The notes: generated by a model from the sequence alone, not told the origin. Positions 8,125-17,362 are shown, counted from the first letter of the stretch. The stretch is DNA of 51,426 nucleotides from an uncultured Gallionellaceae bacterium (GCA_903876625.1 CAIRAO010000134.1:1-51426); one strand, 5' to 3'. Translations and numbers: made by a program.

Positions 8125-9653
8125 TTCATTCATTCCGTCTTCGTTTGGCCATACTTTTGGCGCTGTTGGGTGGCCTCACCTTGGCTGGATTCAGTCTGGG
8201 GACTTGGTGGCTGATTCGCGAAATCAGAATAGAGCGTATTGACTATGAAGTGCGAAGCAATGCCGAGCGCGAAGTCGATAAATCCCGAAACAATATCGAG
8301 TGGCAGCGGATAGAAAGTAGACTGGTTTCGGACATTGGTGTGCGCAAACGCGATGATTTGTTGCTACTAGTTCAAAACTCTAAGGGTGAAACGGTTTACC
8401 GCTCTCCGCATTGGCCATCAAAGCTGATTACCGAACAATTTCCATGGCCAAGCAAACAAGCTGGCAGTGTGTCTCGCCGTCAGGATTCGTTTCTGAGCCC
8501 TTATCCAGACACAGAAAATCATCCCCCTGAGATGCCCAATATCCCGAGTTCGAAAGAACCAAATTTTGAGGAGGTGAATCCGCCACCACCTCCCTCATCG
8601 AGTAACGGGAAATCATCACCAAACTCCATCTCTGTTTCTCAGCGGACAGAAACTCAGCAGTGGTACATCGGCTTGGCAAAAACTGATCAGGCGCGTGTGG
8701 CGGTCGCAGTCGAATCGCAGGTCATCGATGTCGATATGCAAGGGATCCGCAATGCAATCCTCGTCGCCATTCCACTCACCCTCTTGTTGATAGGTGTGGG
8801 TGGCTGGATATTTTCAGGACGTGCTCTTGCTCCAATCAACAAGCTTACCGCCACGGCTCGGAGCGTCACGGCTGAAGGGCTCGATCAGCGTATTCCAATT
8901 CAAGGAGAAGACCACGAGTTCGTGGAATTGATCGGTGTTTTTAATCACATGTTGGAACGCCTAGAGCGTAGTTTCAAACAGGCTCACCGTTTTTCAGCAG
9001 ATGCCGCACATGAGTTAAAAACACCCCTAGCGATTCTGCAAGGGCAGCTAGAGCGCGCTATCGCAAAGGTCGAAGCTGGGTCGGCCATCCAGTCTGATCT
9101 TATCGGTATACTGGATGAAGTAAGGCGACTATCCACCATTTCACGAAAATTATTGCTGTTGTCGCAGGCGGATGCGGGTCGCCTGAAGATTCATCGTGAA
9201 CCATTCGATCTTTCAAACGCTCTCTCCGATCTGGTTGAAGACAGCCGTATGCTTGCACCTAAGCTTCAAATAAACAGTTCGATTCAGCCCAATTTGATCG
9301 TCAGCGCAGACGAGAGTTTATTGCGGCAGGTGTTTCATAACCTGATCAGCAATGCGATTAAATACAACTTTGAAAACGGTTGGATCGACATCTCAACCAA
9401 GATGAGTCAAACAAATATTGAGATTGTTTTCGCCAATTCATCGACAGGCATCCAAATCGCCGATCAGGGAAAGTTGTTTGAAAGGTTTTTTCGTGCCGAT
9501 CCTGCGCATCATCGGCAGATCGAAGGAGTCGGTCTCGGCCTTAGCTTATCAAGAGAAATAGCTCGGGCGCATGGAGGAGATATCTCGTTTGAAGGTGATC
9601 ACAAGGGCGCCGTCAAATTTTCACTCTTGCTGCCCATCACAGAAATTTTATGA
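8121..9653 (+). CDS. Sensor histidine kinase
   Basis: This 510-residue inner-membrane kinase has transmembrane segments at about residues 9-32 and 211-233. They enclose a periplasmic sensor of about 175 residues with an unusual proline-rich stretch (residues 131-168, including PPPPP). A HAMP domain follows (about 233-285). The H-box has His297 in DAAHELKTPLA. The ATPase domain shows an N-box (HNLISNAIKYN) and a glycine motif (EGVGLGLSL). It would autophosphorylate at His297 and pass phosphate to the partner regulator at Asp51. The periplasmic proline-rich insert gives no clue to the ligand. After its stop at 9653 the plus strand has no gene until 17534. Confidence 0.93.
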   Translation: MIHSFRLRLAILLALLGGLTLAGFSLGTWWLIREIRIERIDYEVRSNAEREVDKSRNNIEWQRIESRLVSDIGVRKRDDLLLLVQNSKGETVYRSPHWPSKLITEQFPWPSKQAGSVSRRQDSFLSPYPDTENHPPEMPNIPSSKEPNFEEVNPPPPPSSSNGKSSPNSISVSQRTETQQWYIGLAKTDQARVAVAVESQVIDVDMQGIRNAILVAIPLTLLLIGVGGWIFSGRALAPINKLTATARSVTAEGLDQRIPIQGEDHEFVELIGVFNHMLERLERSFKQAHRFSADAAHELKTPLAILQGQLERAIAKVEAGSAIQSDLIGILDEVRRLSTISRKLLLLSQADAGRLKIHREPFDLSNALSDLVEDSRMLAPKLQINSSIQPNLIVSADESLLRQVFHNLISNAIKYNFENGWIDISTKMSQTNIEIVFANSSTGIQIADQGKLFERFFRADPAHHRQIEGVGLGLSLSREIARAHGGDISFEGDHKGAVKFSLLLPITEIL

Positions 9654-9667
9654 AATTTAAGGGTGTT

Positions 9668-9820
9668 TTAATTATCTGAATGAACGAAGTGCACGTTGCC
9701 GTCCGTGGCGAAGGTAGGCGCATTGCGCGGACAGCTTGGTCGATCTACAACCATAAGACCGTATTCGACCCAAAGCGACTTATAAGCGCCCTGACATAAA
9801 TCATAGAATCTTTCCGGCAT
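9668..9820 (-). CDS. Small ORF or remnant, about 50 residues, unknown
   Basis: ATG 9820 opens a 50-residue frame on the minus strand, from MPERFYDLCQGAYKSLW to a TAA at 9670-9668. The frame stays open 27 codons further upstream to a TGA at 9904-9902, and those codons also look protein-like (RALPATEATVEVENS). There is no start codon in that upstream part, and no strong ribosome site before ATG 9820. It may be a small gene or the 3' end of a decayed one. I do not recognise it. The stretch 9821-10031 otherwise holds nothing I can support. Confidence 0.35.
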   Translation of the reverse strand: MPERFYDLCQGAYKSLWVEYGLMVVDRPSCPRNAPTFATDGNVHFVHSDN

Positions 9821-10031
9821 CGAGTTTTCAACCTCGACTGTTGCTTCAGTGGCCGGGAGTGCGCGTTCGTACCTCTTTATTTTATGGTGCCAGATGTGAT
9901 TTCATATCAAAGCTTGTTATAAAAGCGTGTTTTTAGTAAGCCAAATACAGGCTTGAGTTGTTTAGTGATAACCGTGCGGCCTTCGACCATCTATCAAAGT
10001 GCCGCGCAGTTGATTGCCTTAAATATTCTTG

Positions 10032-10202
10032 TTAGGGTTTCTTGGGGGTGGTGTAAGGCACTTCTTTCTGGTGCGGTTCCCAGGTGGTTTCATAGCCAAC
10101 AAAAAACTGTCCCGGTACAATTTCTTTCTGACGGGTAGTCACGCGGAATGCATGGCCATCTGGAATCTTGGGACGCATAAAAGGCTTCTTGTCATCACTC
10201 AT
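10032..10202 (-). CDS. Small conserved-looking protein, 56 residues
   Basis: On the minus strand AAGGAG is followed by an eight-base spacer and ATG at 10202 (a second ATG at 10208 is too close to the site). The frame runs 56 residues, beginning MSDDKKPFMRPKIPDGHAFR and ending in a TAA at 10034-10032. The protein is soluble, rich in Lys, Pro and aromatic residues, with no cysteine and no membrane segment. It follows the HIT gene by 90 bases on the same strand, so it is probably the last member of that group. The family is unknown to me. The strong ribosome site and composition argue that it is real. Confidence 0.6.
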   Translation of the reverse strand: MSDDKKPFMRPKIPDGHAFRVTTRQKEIVPGQFFVGYETTWEPHQKEVPYTTPKKP

Positions 10203-10292
10203 AATCATATCTCCTTATTGGTTGAAAACGGGAGGAATTAAATTTCAACAGGAATGCCAGCCCCTCCCACTTAACTGACTAACTTATACTAT

Positions 10293-10706
10293 CTAGCGCG
10301 TGTAATGTCCCTTCTTTGGAATCACATGGCGCACGCCGCCCTGGGGATTTTCGACATCACCCTGATAGCGCGGGATGAGGTGAATATGGACATGTAAGAT
10401 GCTCTGCCCGGCCGCTGGTCCTACGTTAACGCCGATATTGTAACCATCAGGCTTGAATTCCTCGTCCAGTCGCTTGCGCTCCTCGGTGATCAGCCCCATG
10501 CAGGCATTGACCTCTTCGGGCGTCAGGTCGAAAAAGCTGGCTACATGGCGACGTGGGATAACCAGGGTATGCCCGGGACTCACCGCGTAGGTATCACGCG
10601 CACTGTAAGCAAGTTCATGCTCCAGTGATACGCCACGCGGATCTTTGCAGAACAGGCATGGATTGTTCGGATCTCGCTTATTTTCTGTTTTTTCGACAGA
10701 CGACAA
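10293..10706 (-). CDS. HIT-family nucleotide-binding protein
   Basis: This 137-residue protein of the histidine-triad superfamily has the active-site motif HVHIHLIP near residue 107 and an N-terminal CLFC pair that may bind zinc. The region TLVIPRRHVASFFDLTPEE is typical of Fhit/HinT-like hydrolases, which cleave dinucleoside polyphosphates or adenylated nucleotides. An APS/AMP-related substrate would fit its place downstream of aprA and sat: some HIT proteins hydrolyse adenosine 5'-phosphosulfate in vitro. That link is inference. It starts 13 bases after the TPR gene. Confidence 0.85.
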   Translation of the reverse strand: MSSVEKTENKRDPNNPCLFCKDPRGVSLEHELAYSARDTYAVSPGHTLVIPRRHVASFFDLTPEEVNACMGLITEERKRLDEEFKPDGYNIGVNVGPAAGQSILHVHIHLIPRYQGDVENPQGGVRHVIPKKGHYTR

Positions 10707-10719
10707 TTCGATCCCCTTA

Positions 10720-11754
10720 TTAACGGCTTAAGGTATTGGTAAGCGCCATTGATCTTGCCTTACTCATTTGCTCCTCGCAATGCCTTAAACAGAGTGGCTG
10801 AAGGGCATGCGAAAAACATTCGATAATAACTTCATACTCATCGGCCACTTCTTCTGCAAGTTCGGTATCGTTGGTTAATTCTGCCAGTACATTCTGTGCT
10901 GTCGTTTTGTTGACCCTGCAAAGTACAGACACATGAATAGGAAGTTGCTGTTCCATACTGACCGTTAATGCCAATTCGTAGGAATTGATCGCTTCTTTTA
11001 AGCGATCAGGGTTTTCTTCCGACTCACCGAGATGATGCAAAACGGCAGCCCGATTATTATGTGTGGCAGTGAGTTCCAATGCGTAATTATCAGCATCGAG
11101 AACTGCAAGCGCATTTTTATAGGCAACAACGGACTTTTGCAATTGACGGTTACCTTTAAGCAGTTTCCCGAACGCATGGAAAGTATCTCCAAGCTGATGC
11201 ATCGTAAACAGCCAGTCTTCCGGAAACGCATCTCGCGTCCAAATCAACAAAGCATTGGTATAAGCATCTACAGCGGCATTAAAGGGTTTTGTGACCTCGA
11301 TTAGCCGCCCCAGCGCCTGGTTAGCCGTGCCCAGGTTATATTGTGTAGCAGCCCATTCCAGCGGAGCGCTTTCTTGTGTGAACTCCTCCAATGCCATGCC
11401 AAAGCACTGGATGGCTCGTTCAAACAATTCAGCATCTCTGCGCTGCTGTCCCAGTGCAGCCAGAATGTTTCCAAGTTGATTCTGCGTCTCAGCCCAGGCC
11501 AATGGTTCCTGAACGTGATATTGGTCTGTCAGCGTTGCCTCAAGCGCCTCGCGCAAGCTCTCATAGATCCTGACGCTGAAACGGTGCTGCTCATAATTTC
11601 CCCGCGTGCAAAGAAAATTATCAAGGACAGGGACCTTGGTATCCGGCGTAGCCGCTTTAACCCACTCATCGCCCAACCTGCCTAAAGAATTTTCTAATGC
11701 TCGTTCTAAGGCCTTATTGCGAGGGTAGAGTATGTAATTCGTTGAATATTTCAT
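10720..11754 (-). CDS. TPR-repeat protein
   Basis: The 344-residue cytoplasmic protein is built of helical repeats of about 50 residues. Recurring blocks are WAxTQxxLGxxxxALG, FxxAxxxxxxAL and TATHNNRAAVLHHLG, typical of long tetratricopeptide repeats (residues about 80-310). It has no signal peptide, membrane segment or catalytic motif and is probably a protein-interaction scaffold. The start overlaps the stop of the FKBP gene by four bases (ATGA), implying coupled translation, and the HIT gene follows 13 bases later. The role in the apr-linked group is unknown. Confidence 0.78.
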   Translation of the reverse strand: MKYSTNYILYPRNKALERALENSLGRLGDEWVKAATPDTKVPVLDNFLCTRGNYEQHRFSVRIYESLREALEATLTDQYHVQEPLAWAETQNQLGNILAALGQQRRDAELFERAIQCFGMALEEFTQESAPLEWAATQYNLGTANQALGRLIEVTKPFNAAVDAYTNALLIWTRDAFPEDWLFTMHQLGDTFHAFGKLLKGNRQLQKSVVAYKNALAVLDADNYALELTATHNNRAAVLHHLGESEENPDRLKEAINSYELALTVSMEQQLPIHVSVLCRVNKTTAQNVLAELTNDTELAEEVADEYEVIIECFSHALQPLCLRHCEEQMSKARSMALTNTLSR

Positions 11755-12260
11755 TTTGCCATATCGAGTATTTCATTGATGTCAGGATCGGCGCCGACCG
11801 CTCCGCCAAGCTCGATTTCTTCCTCGGTTGCTTTACGTATAGACAAAACTTCCAGCATGAAAGTGACTTCTCTGCCGCAAAGGGGGTTATTGCCGTCGAC
11901 CGTCAGTGTCTTGTCATCGAATCGGGTAACGATAAAGTTTTTGGGCTCACCCTTTTCATTTTCCATGGTGATGGTCATGCCAATCTCGCGATATTCTTCC
12001 GGAACATTTTCGATGTGATCGGTAAATACCAGTGATTCATCTCTATCACCATACAACTTTGCTGTGTCTATAGGCACTTCGATGATATCGCCGACTTTTT
12101 TACCATACAGTTCCTTGGTCACTTCTTCAGACATGACATCATTCACACCATGAACATAAGCCAGCGGATATTCAACAGTTACCAATACATCACCGGTTTT
12201 GTTATCGATGACCTTGTAATTTAGTTCAACGAATTTTTCGTCTTCAATCGTATCTGACAT
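11751..12260 (-). CDS. SlyD-like FKBP-type peptidyl-prolyl isomerase
   Basis: The 169-residue protein matches the SlyD-type FKBP layout: an N-terminal FKBP strand (VELNYKVIDNKTGDVL), an inserted flap, an EREI/EYREIGM-like segment, then DGNNPLCGREVTFMLEVLSIR. This last resembles the VDGNHPLAGKxLxFxVxVxxVR signature of the family. The C-terminal metal-binding His/Cys tail of E. coli SlyD is absent. It would act as a proline isomerase or chaperone in the cytoplasm, possibly in maturation of the Apr or Soe proteins; that is inference. It sits between the 116-residue unknown protein and the TPR gene. Confidence 0.85.
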   Translation of the reverse strand: MSDTIEDEKFVELNYKVIDNKTGDVLVTVEYPLAYVHGVNDVMSEEVTKELYGKKVGDIIEVPIDTAKLYGDRDESLVFTDHIENVPEEYREIGMTITMENEKGEPKNFIVTRFDDKTLTVDGNNPLCGREVTFMLEVLSIRKATEEEIELGGAVGADPDINEILDMAK

Positions 12261-12292
12261 AACAATCGCGCCCTGATATTGATAAAGTATTC

Positions 12293-12643
12293 TTAGAACA
12301 GCGTAGCGCCGAAGATCCTTACCTTGTCCTTTTCATAACCCAGCACAAGTCTTCCCAGCCATTCACCTTTATTTTTTTTGTTGATCACTTTATATAACAC
12401 GGTGACATATTCTCCACGGCGTATCATGCCGAGATAGGAATAATCATCTGACAGATTCTTCGCAAGGTCGCTTCTCGCAAACTGTTTACCCATTTCCACC
12501 TCATTTGCGCCCGCAATGAAAGTGCTTGAAAAATGACGTGTGAAGGCACCGTAGTTTCCTTCATTAGAGTACTTGATAGGATCGGCCCACATCGGGTGTG
12601 CCAACTCTAAAATCTCTTCATCTGTTTTTTCAATAATGTTCAT
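12293..12643 (-). CDS. Hypothetical protein, 116 residues, apr-linked
   Basis: The start is taken as ATG 12643; a TTG directly before it would extend the frame by one residue. The ribosome site is weak. The protein is soluble, with a helical N terminus (TDEEILELAHPMWAD) and a beta-rich C-terminal half (YVTVLYKVINKK, GEWLGRLVLGYEKDKVRIFGATLF). This is reminiscent of the NTF2/SnoaL-like cone fold, though I cannot confirm that. It opens the group 116-residue protein, FKBP, TPR, HIT and 56-residue protein. A 178-base gap with a hairpin separates it from aprA. Function unknown. Confidence 0.65.
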   Translation of the reverse strand: MNIIEKTDEEILELAHPMWADPIKYSNEGNYGAFTRHFSSTFIAGANEVEMGKQFARSDLAKNLSDDYSYLGMIRRGEYVTVLYKVINKKNKGEWLGRLVLGYEKDKVRIFGATLF

Positions 12644-12780
12644 CAAATATCTAACCTACACAGTGTTTCATGATTTTATCTATAGCGATCTCACATTACT
12701 CGCCGGTCAGAAAAAAAAGGACCAACAAAAATATGCCGATCCTTTCTAACATACTAACAAGTTATGGCAAATATATTTTC

Positions 12781-12818
12781 GCAGGCCTGTTTTTATAAAA
12801 CCGGTAAATCAGGCCTGC
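12781..12818 (-). terminator. Hairpin downstream of aprA
   Basis: GCAGGCCTG at 12781-12789 pairs with CAGGCCTGC at 12810-12818, a nine-base perfect stem with a 20-base loop, starting seven bases after the aprA stop. The minus-strand tail is GAAAATATATTTG rather than a clean T run. It may act as a terminator, an attenuator before the accessory group, or an mRNA-stabilising 3' structure. The rest of 12647-12824 shows no gene. Confidence 0.55.
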
Positions 12819-12824
12819 ATTTGC

Positions 12825-14717
12825 TTAGTGGTGGTCTACTGGCGCCGCTTTCTCTACATCGCCTACCAGATGGTAGAGTGGTGCCTTTTCCATCGTGTAC
12901 TCTCCAGTCTTGGGGTCACGACGGGAAACTGTCAATACGTGCCAGTTCTGGTCATCCAACTTCATTACATCGCCACGGTAGTAGTAACCCGGCCAACGTG
13001 TTTCCTTGCGGAACAGCGTATGTTGGAACACGCTTTCAGAAGTCAGGAAGCGATGCTTCAACTCCCATGCACGCAGCAGTTCATGGATGTCTGACGCGGC
13101 AACTTTTTCCAGATCTTCACCCAGAATCGACATTTTCTTCAGACCAATGTTCAGAAGCTTGTCGTTGGTCATGTAATTGACACCAAAACCACCACAGTAT
13201 TCATCCATCAGCTTCTGCAAACGATCAAGGCCCTGTCTTGGGTTGATGAAGTTGGGATTGACGGTACCGGCAACCACTTCATTGCTGTAAACATGGTAAG
13301 TTTCCAGAGGCTTGTAGATCTGTTCCCTGCGACGGTTGATCTGGGCTTCAGAAACGCGGATGCCTTCAGCTTTGCCATCATCGATATATTTGCAGGCAGC
13401 CTTTGCGGCCAGACGGCCCTCGGTGAAAGAACCCGACGAGAAGGCGTGAGGTGTACCGCCTACCGCATCACCGGCACCGAACAAACCTGCAATTGTCGTC
13501 ATGCGGTTATAGCCCCAGAAGTATTCTTCTGGTGATATATCCTCAGGGCCGGAACACCAGGCGCCGCAACCGGTGGCATGCGAACCCATCACATAAGGCT
13601 CGGAGGTGGTCAGCTCGGGATTCTCGTACTTGGGATCAACGTCTGTAGCTGCCCACAGCACTGCCTGACCAACTGTCATGCCGAGGAAATTGTGCCAACC
13701 GATCTCTTCAAGATGAGGATCCTGGAAGGCTTCCATAGTGACCATGTGAATTGGGCCACGACCGGCATTAACCTCGTTGATGATCGCGTGGTTACGTAGG
13801 CAGGTCGGGATGGGCCTGTGAGTCCGGTGAGAAACTTCCGGATCAAGGTATTCCTTGCCTACCATTTGCTGAAGTGACGGGAACCACTTGGATTCATACT
13901 CTTCACCGTAGGCATTCTGGGTATAGGTCTTGAGGTGCAGAAAGTAGGCACCGACAGGACCGTAACCATCTTTGAATCGAGCCAGAACGATACGGTTTTC
14001 CATTTGCGTCATCTTTGCACCGGCTTCGATCATCAGGCCATAGGCAGAACCCGAAGACCACGGCGCGTACCAGACACGACCCGCACCTTCACCGACAGAG
14101 CGCGGTTTGAAGATGTTGGAAGCGCCACCGGCGCCACAAATAACCGTCTTGGACTTGAACACGTGGTAGTTGCCTGTGCGGACATTGAAGCCCACGGCAC
14201 CGGCAACACGGTTTTCTTTGGACTCGTCCATCAGGAGGTGGGTCACGCAGATGCGGTTGAAGACCTTGTCCGCAGACTTCTTGGCAGCCTCGGCAACGAT
14301 AGGCTTGTAAGACTCACCATGAATCATGATTTGCCATCGCCCCTCACGCAAAAATGAACCCTTCTTCTGATCGCGCATGATGGGGAGACCCCATTCTTCA
14401 AAATTATGCACAGCGGAGTCCACGTGGCGAGCCATGTCGAACAGCAGGTCTTCACGCACCATACCCATCAGGTCGATACGAGCATAGCGCACGTGATCTT
14501 CGGGATTGTTCTCGCCAAAGCGGGTTCCCATGTAGCAGTTGATCGCATACAGGCCCTGGGCGACTGCGCCAGAACGCATGATGTTTGCCTTTTCGGCGAT
14601 GACGATCTTCTTGTCCTGACCCCAATATCTTGCCTCGAATGCCGCGCCCGTACCTCCCAGGCCAGCACCCACAACCAAGATGTCGATATTTTCTTCAATG
14701 ATTGTAGAGTAGCTCAT
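12825..14717 (-). CDS. aprA: Adenylylsulfate reductase alpha subunit
   Basis: The 630-residue FAD subunit of dissimilatory APS reductase has the usual length. In sulfur oxidisers the enzyme works in reverse, forming APS from sulfite and AMP. The N-terminal dinucleotide-binding motif is VVGAGLGGTGAAFEA near residue 15. The family blocks RSGAVAQGLYAINCY and GAGGASNIFKPRSVGEG are present, as is FGAGDAVGGTPHAFSSGSF near residue 435. Its start overlaps the aprB stop (TAATG). With aprB and aprM it forms the cytoplasmic AMP-dependent sulfite oxidation route, with sat supplying the final ATP-yielding step. Confidence 0.97.
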   Translation of the reverse strand: MSYSTIIEENIDILVVGAGLGGTGAAFEARYWGQDKKIVIAEKANIMRSGAVAQGLYAINCYMGTRFGENNPEDHVRYARIDLMGMVREDLLFDMARHVDSAVHNFEEWGLPIMRDQKKGSFLREGRWQIMIHGESYKPIVAEAAKKSADKVFNRICVTHLLMDESKENRVAGAVGFNVRTGNYHVFKSKTVICGAGGASNIFKPRSVGEGAGRVWYAPWSSGSAYGLMIEAGAKMTQMENRIVLARFKDGYGPVGAYFLHLKTYTQNAYGEEYESKWFPSLQQMVGKEYLDPEVSHRTHRPIPTCLRNHAIINEVNAGRGPIHMVTMEAFQDPHLEEIGWHNFLGMTVGQAVLWAATDVDPKYENPELTTSEPYVMGSHATGCGAWCSGPEDISPEEYFWGYNRMTTIAGLFGAGDAVGGTPHAFSSGSFTEGRLAAKAACKYIDDGKAEGIRVSEAQINRRREQIYKPLETYHVYSNEVVAGTVNPNFINPRQGLDRLQKLMDEYCGGFGVNYMTNDKLLNIGLKKMSILGEDLEKVAASDIHELLRAWELKHRFLTSESVFQHTLFRKETRWPGYYYRGDVMKLDDQNWHVLTVSRRDPKTGEYTMEKAPLYHLVGDVEKAAPVDHH

Positions 14718-15199
14718 TAGTATTGCACCCCTTTTTTGATTTCCAGGCCATTGGATTGAAGTGTGTGCAACCCACCGTCATCCATACGGATATATTTGGG
14801 CTCATTGAACAGCAGTTGGCTGTCGCGCATTTCCTTGCTGGGGGCGGGCACCTCTGCGAGGTTCGGTGTAGCCGAGCCCCAGGGTTTGGTTGTGATAGGT
14901 GCCAACAGCTCCATGTCTTTCTTGCCGTTACGGAACTTGATGCGCCACGCGATCGTGCCTTTCTCTTCATCACGGATCACTCGAACACTGTGTCCAAGCG
15001 GGGCGAAGTCGGCATAACCGCGAACATCAATCGCTTGATGTGGGCATGCTTTCACACAGGAATAGCATTCCCAGCACATATTGGGTTCGATGTTGTAAGC
15101 ACGACGTAGCTTCTTGTCGATGTGCATGATGTCGGACGGGCAGATGTCAACGCATTCTCCACAACCATCACAACGCGTCATATATACAAATGTTGGCAT
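14717..15199 (-). CDS. aprB: Adenylylsulfate reductase beta subunit
   Basis: This 160-residue iron-sulfur subunit carries two [4Fe-4S] sites: CDGCGECVDICP (about residues 10-21) and CWECYSCVKACP (about 42-53). A C-terminal tail (residues 100-160) wraps around AprA in known structures. A strong AGAGGAG site precedes the ATG. Electrons released from FAD in AprA pass through these clusters to the membrane protein AprM. The gene sits between aprM and aprA. Confidence 0.97.
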   Translation of the reverse strand: MPTFVYMTRCDGCGECVDICPSDIMHIDKKLRRAYNIEPNMCWECYSCVKACPHQAIDVRGYADFAPLGHSVRVIRDEEKGTIAWRIKFRNGKKDMELLAPITTKPWGSATPNLAEVPAPSKEMRDSQLLFNEPKYIRMDDGGLHTLQSNGLEIKKGVQY

Positions 15200-15242
15200 A
15201 GGTTACTCCTCTATTTCTTATCAAAAATTGGTCAAGACAGCA

Positions 15243-16079
15243 TTAATAATGGTTGGCTCGTTCAGCCTTGATGCAAAGCCCCATATTGGGCGGATTCTTA
15301 CCCATGTACATAGGCACATCCGGAAACTTGCGCTGTACTTCAGGATCCGTCAGGTCATAGTCGGGAGGCAGATTCTCGCGAGAACCATCGGCCATGATAA
15401 TTTTCTTCTGATAGGCTGCAGCGGGCTTGAAGAACATGTGGGCAAACTTGGACCAATACACTCCGCCAAACAGCACCGTGCTGGACAGGATGAACAAGGC
15501 AAAGTACACAGTCAATCCACCGCCGGTAAATGACCAGATCAATGCGAAGGTCGAGGTGGCCAGTAGCGAGAGGATGAACAAGTCAGCGCGCTCAAGCCGA
15601 AACCAAGAAAGCCCTTCCGCTGCCACATCAACGCGGATGGCAAACCAGAACCAGTATCCACCTACAGCAAGCATCAGCGCGCCGATGTGCCAGAGCTGAG
15701 GCAGCAGAGTAGGTGTGGGAGTCGCCGAGGTGGGGTAGCAAAAAATCATGATCGCGGTAGTCACGATAAAGATAATAGTTCCCCACATGGTCAACAGATG
15801 TGAAAGCCTGCGTCTGGGATTACTGAATTCGCCAGAAGTTAATACCTCTTTTACTAGTACTGAAGTGGCAATCGCCACCTTTTCACCACCATCCACTGTT
15901 CGTTTTGCGCTCTTCTGGGCTTTTTTCGCATTTTCGAAAAAGTACTGTGCGCTTTTCTTATGAATCATGTCAAGTATCGTCCCACCCATGACCAGCAGGA
16001 TCATCACGACGATATACCCCTGCATGTAGATGGTTGGAATCGATGCCGACAGTTCGGCAAAATGATTGCTTGTGAACAT
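15243..16079 (-). CDS. aprM: AprM, membrane anchor/electron acceptor for AprBA
   Basis: This 278-residue integral membrane protein has about six hydrophobic segments (near residues 20-38, 88-108, 118-142, 160-180 and onward) and a hydrophilic C terminus (PPDYDLTDPEVQRKFPDVP). AprM replaces the QmoABC complex in many betaproteobacterial and some gammaproteobacterial sulfur oxidisers and is thought to pass electrons from AprBA to quinone. Position between sat and aprB supports the name. A TGAGGAG site precedes the start. No qmo genes are present in the window. Confidence 0.88.
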   Translation of the reverse strand: MFTSNHFAELSASIPTIYMQGYIVVMILLVMGGTILDMIHKKSAQYFFENAKKAQKSAKRTVDGGEKVAIATSVLVKEVLTSGEFSNPRRRLSHLLTMWGTIIFIVTTAIMIFCYPTSATPTPTLLPQLWHIGALMLAVGGYWFWFAIRVDVAAEGLSWFRLERADLFILSLLATSTFALIWSFTGGGLTVYFALFILSSTVLFGGVYWSKFAHMFFKPAAAYQKKIIMADGSRENLPPDYDLTDPEVQRKFPDVPMYMGKNPPNMGLCIKAERANHY

Positions 16080-16110
16080 TAGTTTCTCCTCAAAAATAAA
16101 AGACTAAAAA

Positions 16111-17283
16111 TTACTCATCTAACTCGGCATAATATTTACGCAATATTTCCAATACTTCTGGACGACTGAATTCACCAGGTACGTCCGCTCCTTCAGAAAG
16201 CATCTTGCGCAACTGGGTGCCGGAAACTTGTAGTCGGTCTGCATCGCTGTGCGGGCAGGTACGTCCCGAAGCCATGCCTCCGCACTTGTAGCACCAGAAT
16301 GAAATATCAATTTTGAGCGGCTGAGTTTCCAGTGCGTTCTTGGGTATTTTGTCAAATATATGATGAGCATCAAACGGGCCGTAATAACTTCCAACTCCGG
16401 CATGATCGCGCCCGACGATCTGATGCGAGCAACCGTAATTCTGACGGAAGAGGGCATGTAGCAAAGCTTCGCGCGGACCGGCATAGCGCATATCAAGCGG
16501 ATAGCCTGCCTGAACAATGGTTTTGGCGACAAAATAATTTTTGGTCAGCGCGATAATGGCGTGGGTGCGCACCTCGGCGGGAATGTCGCCGGGTTTGAGA
16601 TTACCAAGCAACGAGTGAATAAGTACCCCATCGCAAACTTCGATAGCGATTTTCGCCAGATATTCATGCGAGCGGTGCATGGGGTTGCGGGTTTGAAATG
16701 CGGCAACCTTGCTCCATCCCAGACTTTCGAACAAGGCTCGGGTTTCAGCCGGTGTCATAAACATCGAGCCGTATTTTTGAGGAAAGCCACCTTGGGACAA
16801 TACGTTGACTGGGCCTGCAAGGTTAACCTCGCCTTGCTCCATCACCATCTTCACGCCAGGGTGCTTGGGGTCGGTGGTGCCGAATACGGTGGCGCATTCG
16901 TGTGCTTTGTCGATGGTGTATTTTTCAGTAACCAACATGGTCGCAAGAATGCTGCCATCGTCGGGATCGATCAATGCAACACTTGCTCCTGTTGCTATGG
17001 TTTCAGCGGTTTTTTTATCCGTTGAGAGGGTGATGGGAATAGGCCAGAAAAGACCATTCGTCATGGTCATGCCATCACAGACTCCCTGCCAATCAGCATG
17101 GGTCATGAATCCGTCCAGTGGAGTGAATCCACCGATGCCAAACATGATGATATCGCCCTTCTCGCGTGAACTAACCTTTACTTTCGGATAGTTGCGAGCT
17201 ACTTGTAATTCGGCGATCAGTTCTTCACCCACGAGCAACCGAGGGTTTAGTTTTCCCCCACCATGCGGGTTTACCAATGCCAT
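16111..17283 (-). CDS. sat: Dissimilatory ATP sulfurylase
   Basis: The start is at ATG 17283 after AGGGAGA; the open frame upstream to 17334 is not needed. The 390-residue protein has the ATP-sulfurylase motifs [13 protein letters not shown] (substrate-binding QxRNP with HxxH-type histidines) and [13 protein letters not shown] CysX2Cys...Cys cluster ([20 protein letters not shown]-terminal) occurs in zinc-binding Sat proteins of sulfur oxidisers. In this setting it converts APS and pyrophosphate to ATP and sulfate. It is the first gene of sat-aprM-aprB-aprA and shares a divergent control region with soeA. Confidence 0.96.
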   Translation of the reverse strand: MALVNPHGGGKLNPRLLVGEELIAELQVARNYPKVKVSSREKGDIIMFGIGGFTPLDGFMTHADWQGVCDGMTMTNGLFWPIPITLSTDKKTAETIATGASVALIDPDDGSILATMLVTEKYTIDKAHECATVFGTTDPKHPGVKMVMEQGEVNLAGPVNVLSQGGFPQKYGSMFMTPAETRALFESLGWSKVAAFQTRNPMHRSHEYLAKIAIEVCDGVLIHSLLGNLKPGDIPAEVRTHAIIALTKNYFVAKTIVQAGYPLDMRYAGPREALLHALFRQNYGCSHQIVGRDHAGVGSYYGPFDAHHIFDKIPKNALETQPLKIDISFWCYKCGGMASGRTCPHSDADRLQVSGTQLRKMLSEGADVPGEFSRPEVLEILRKYYAELDE

Positions 17284-17362
17284 TTTTTTCTCCCTGATTT
17301 CATTTATCTGGTTATGAGATTTCAGGGTTCGCACACTAGAGCAACAACACCAAAACAGCGAT

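Noticed and set aside
9953-10241. Plus-strand frames of 61 and 70 residues
   Set aside because: They lie antisense to the 56-residue gene and have no ribosome sites or protein-like composition.
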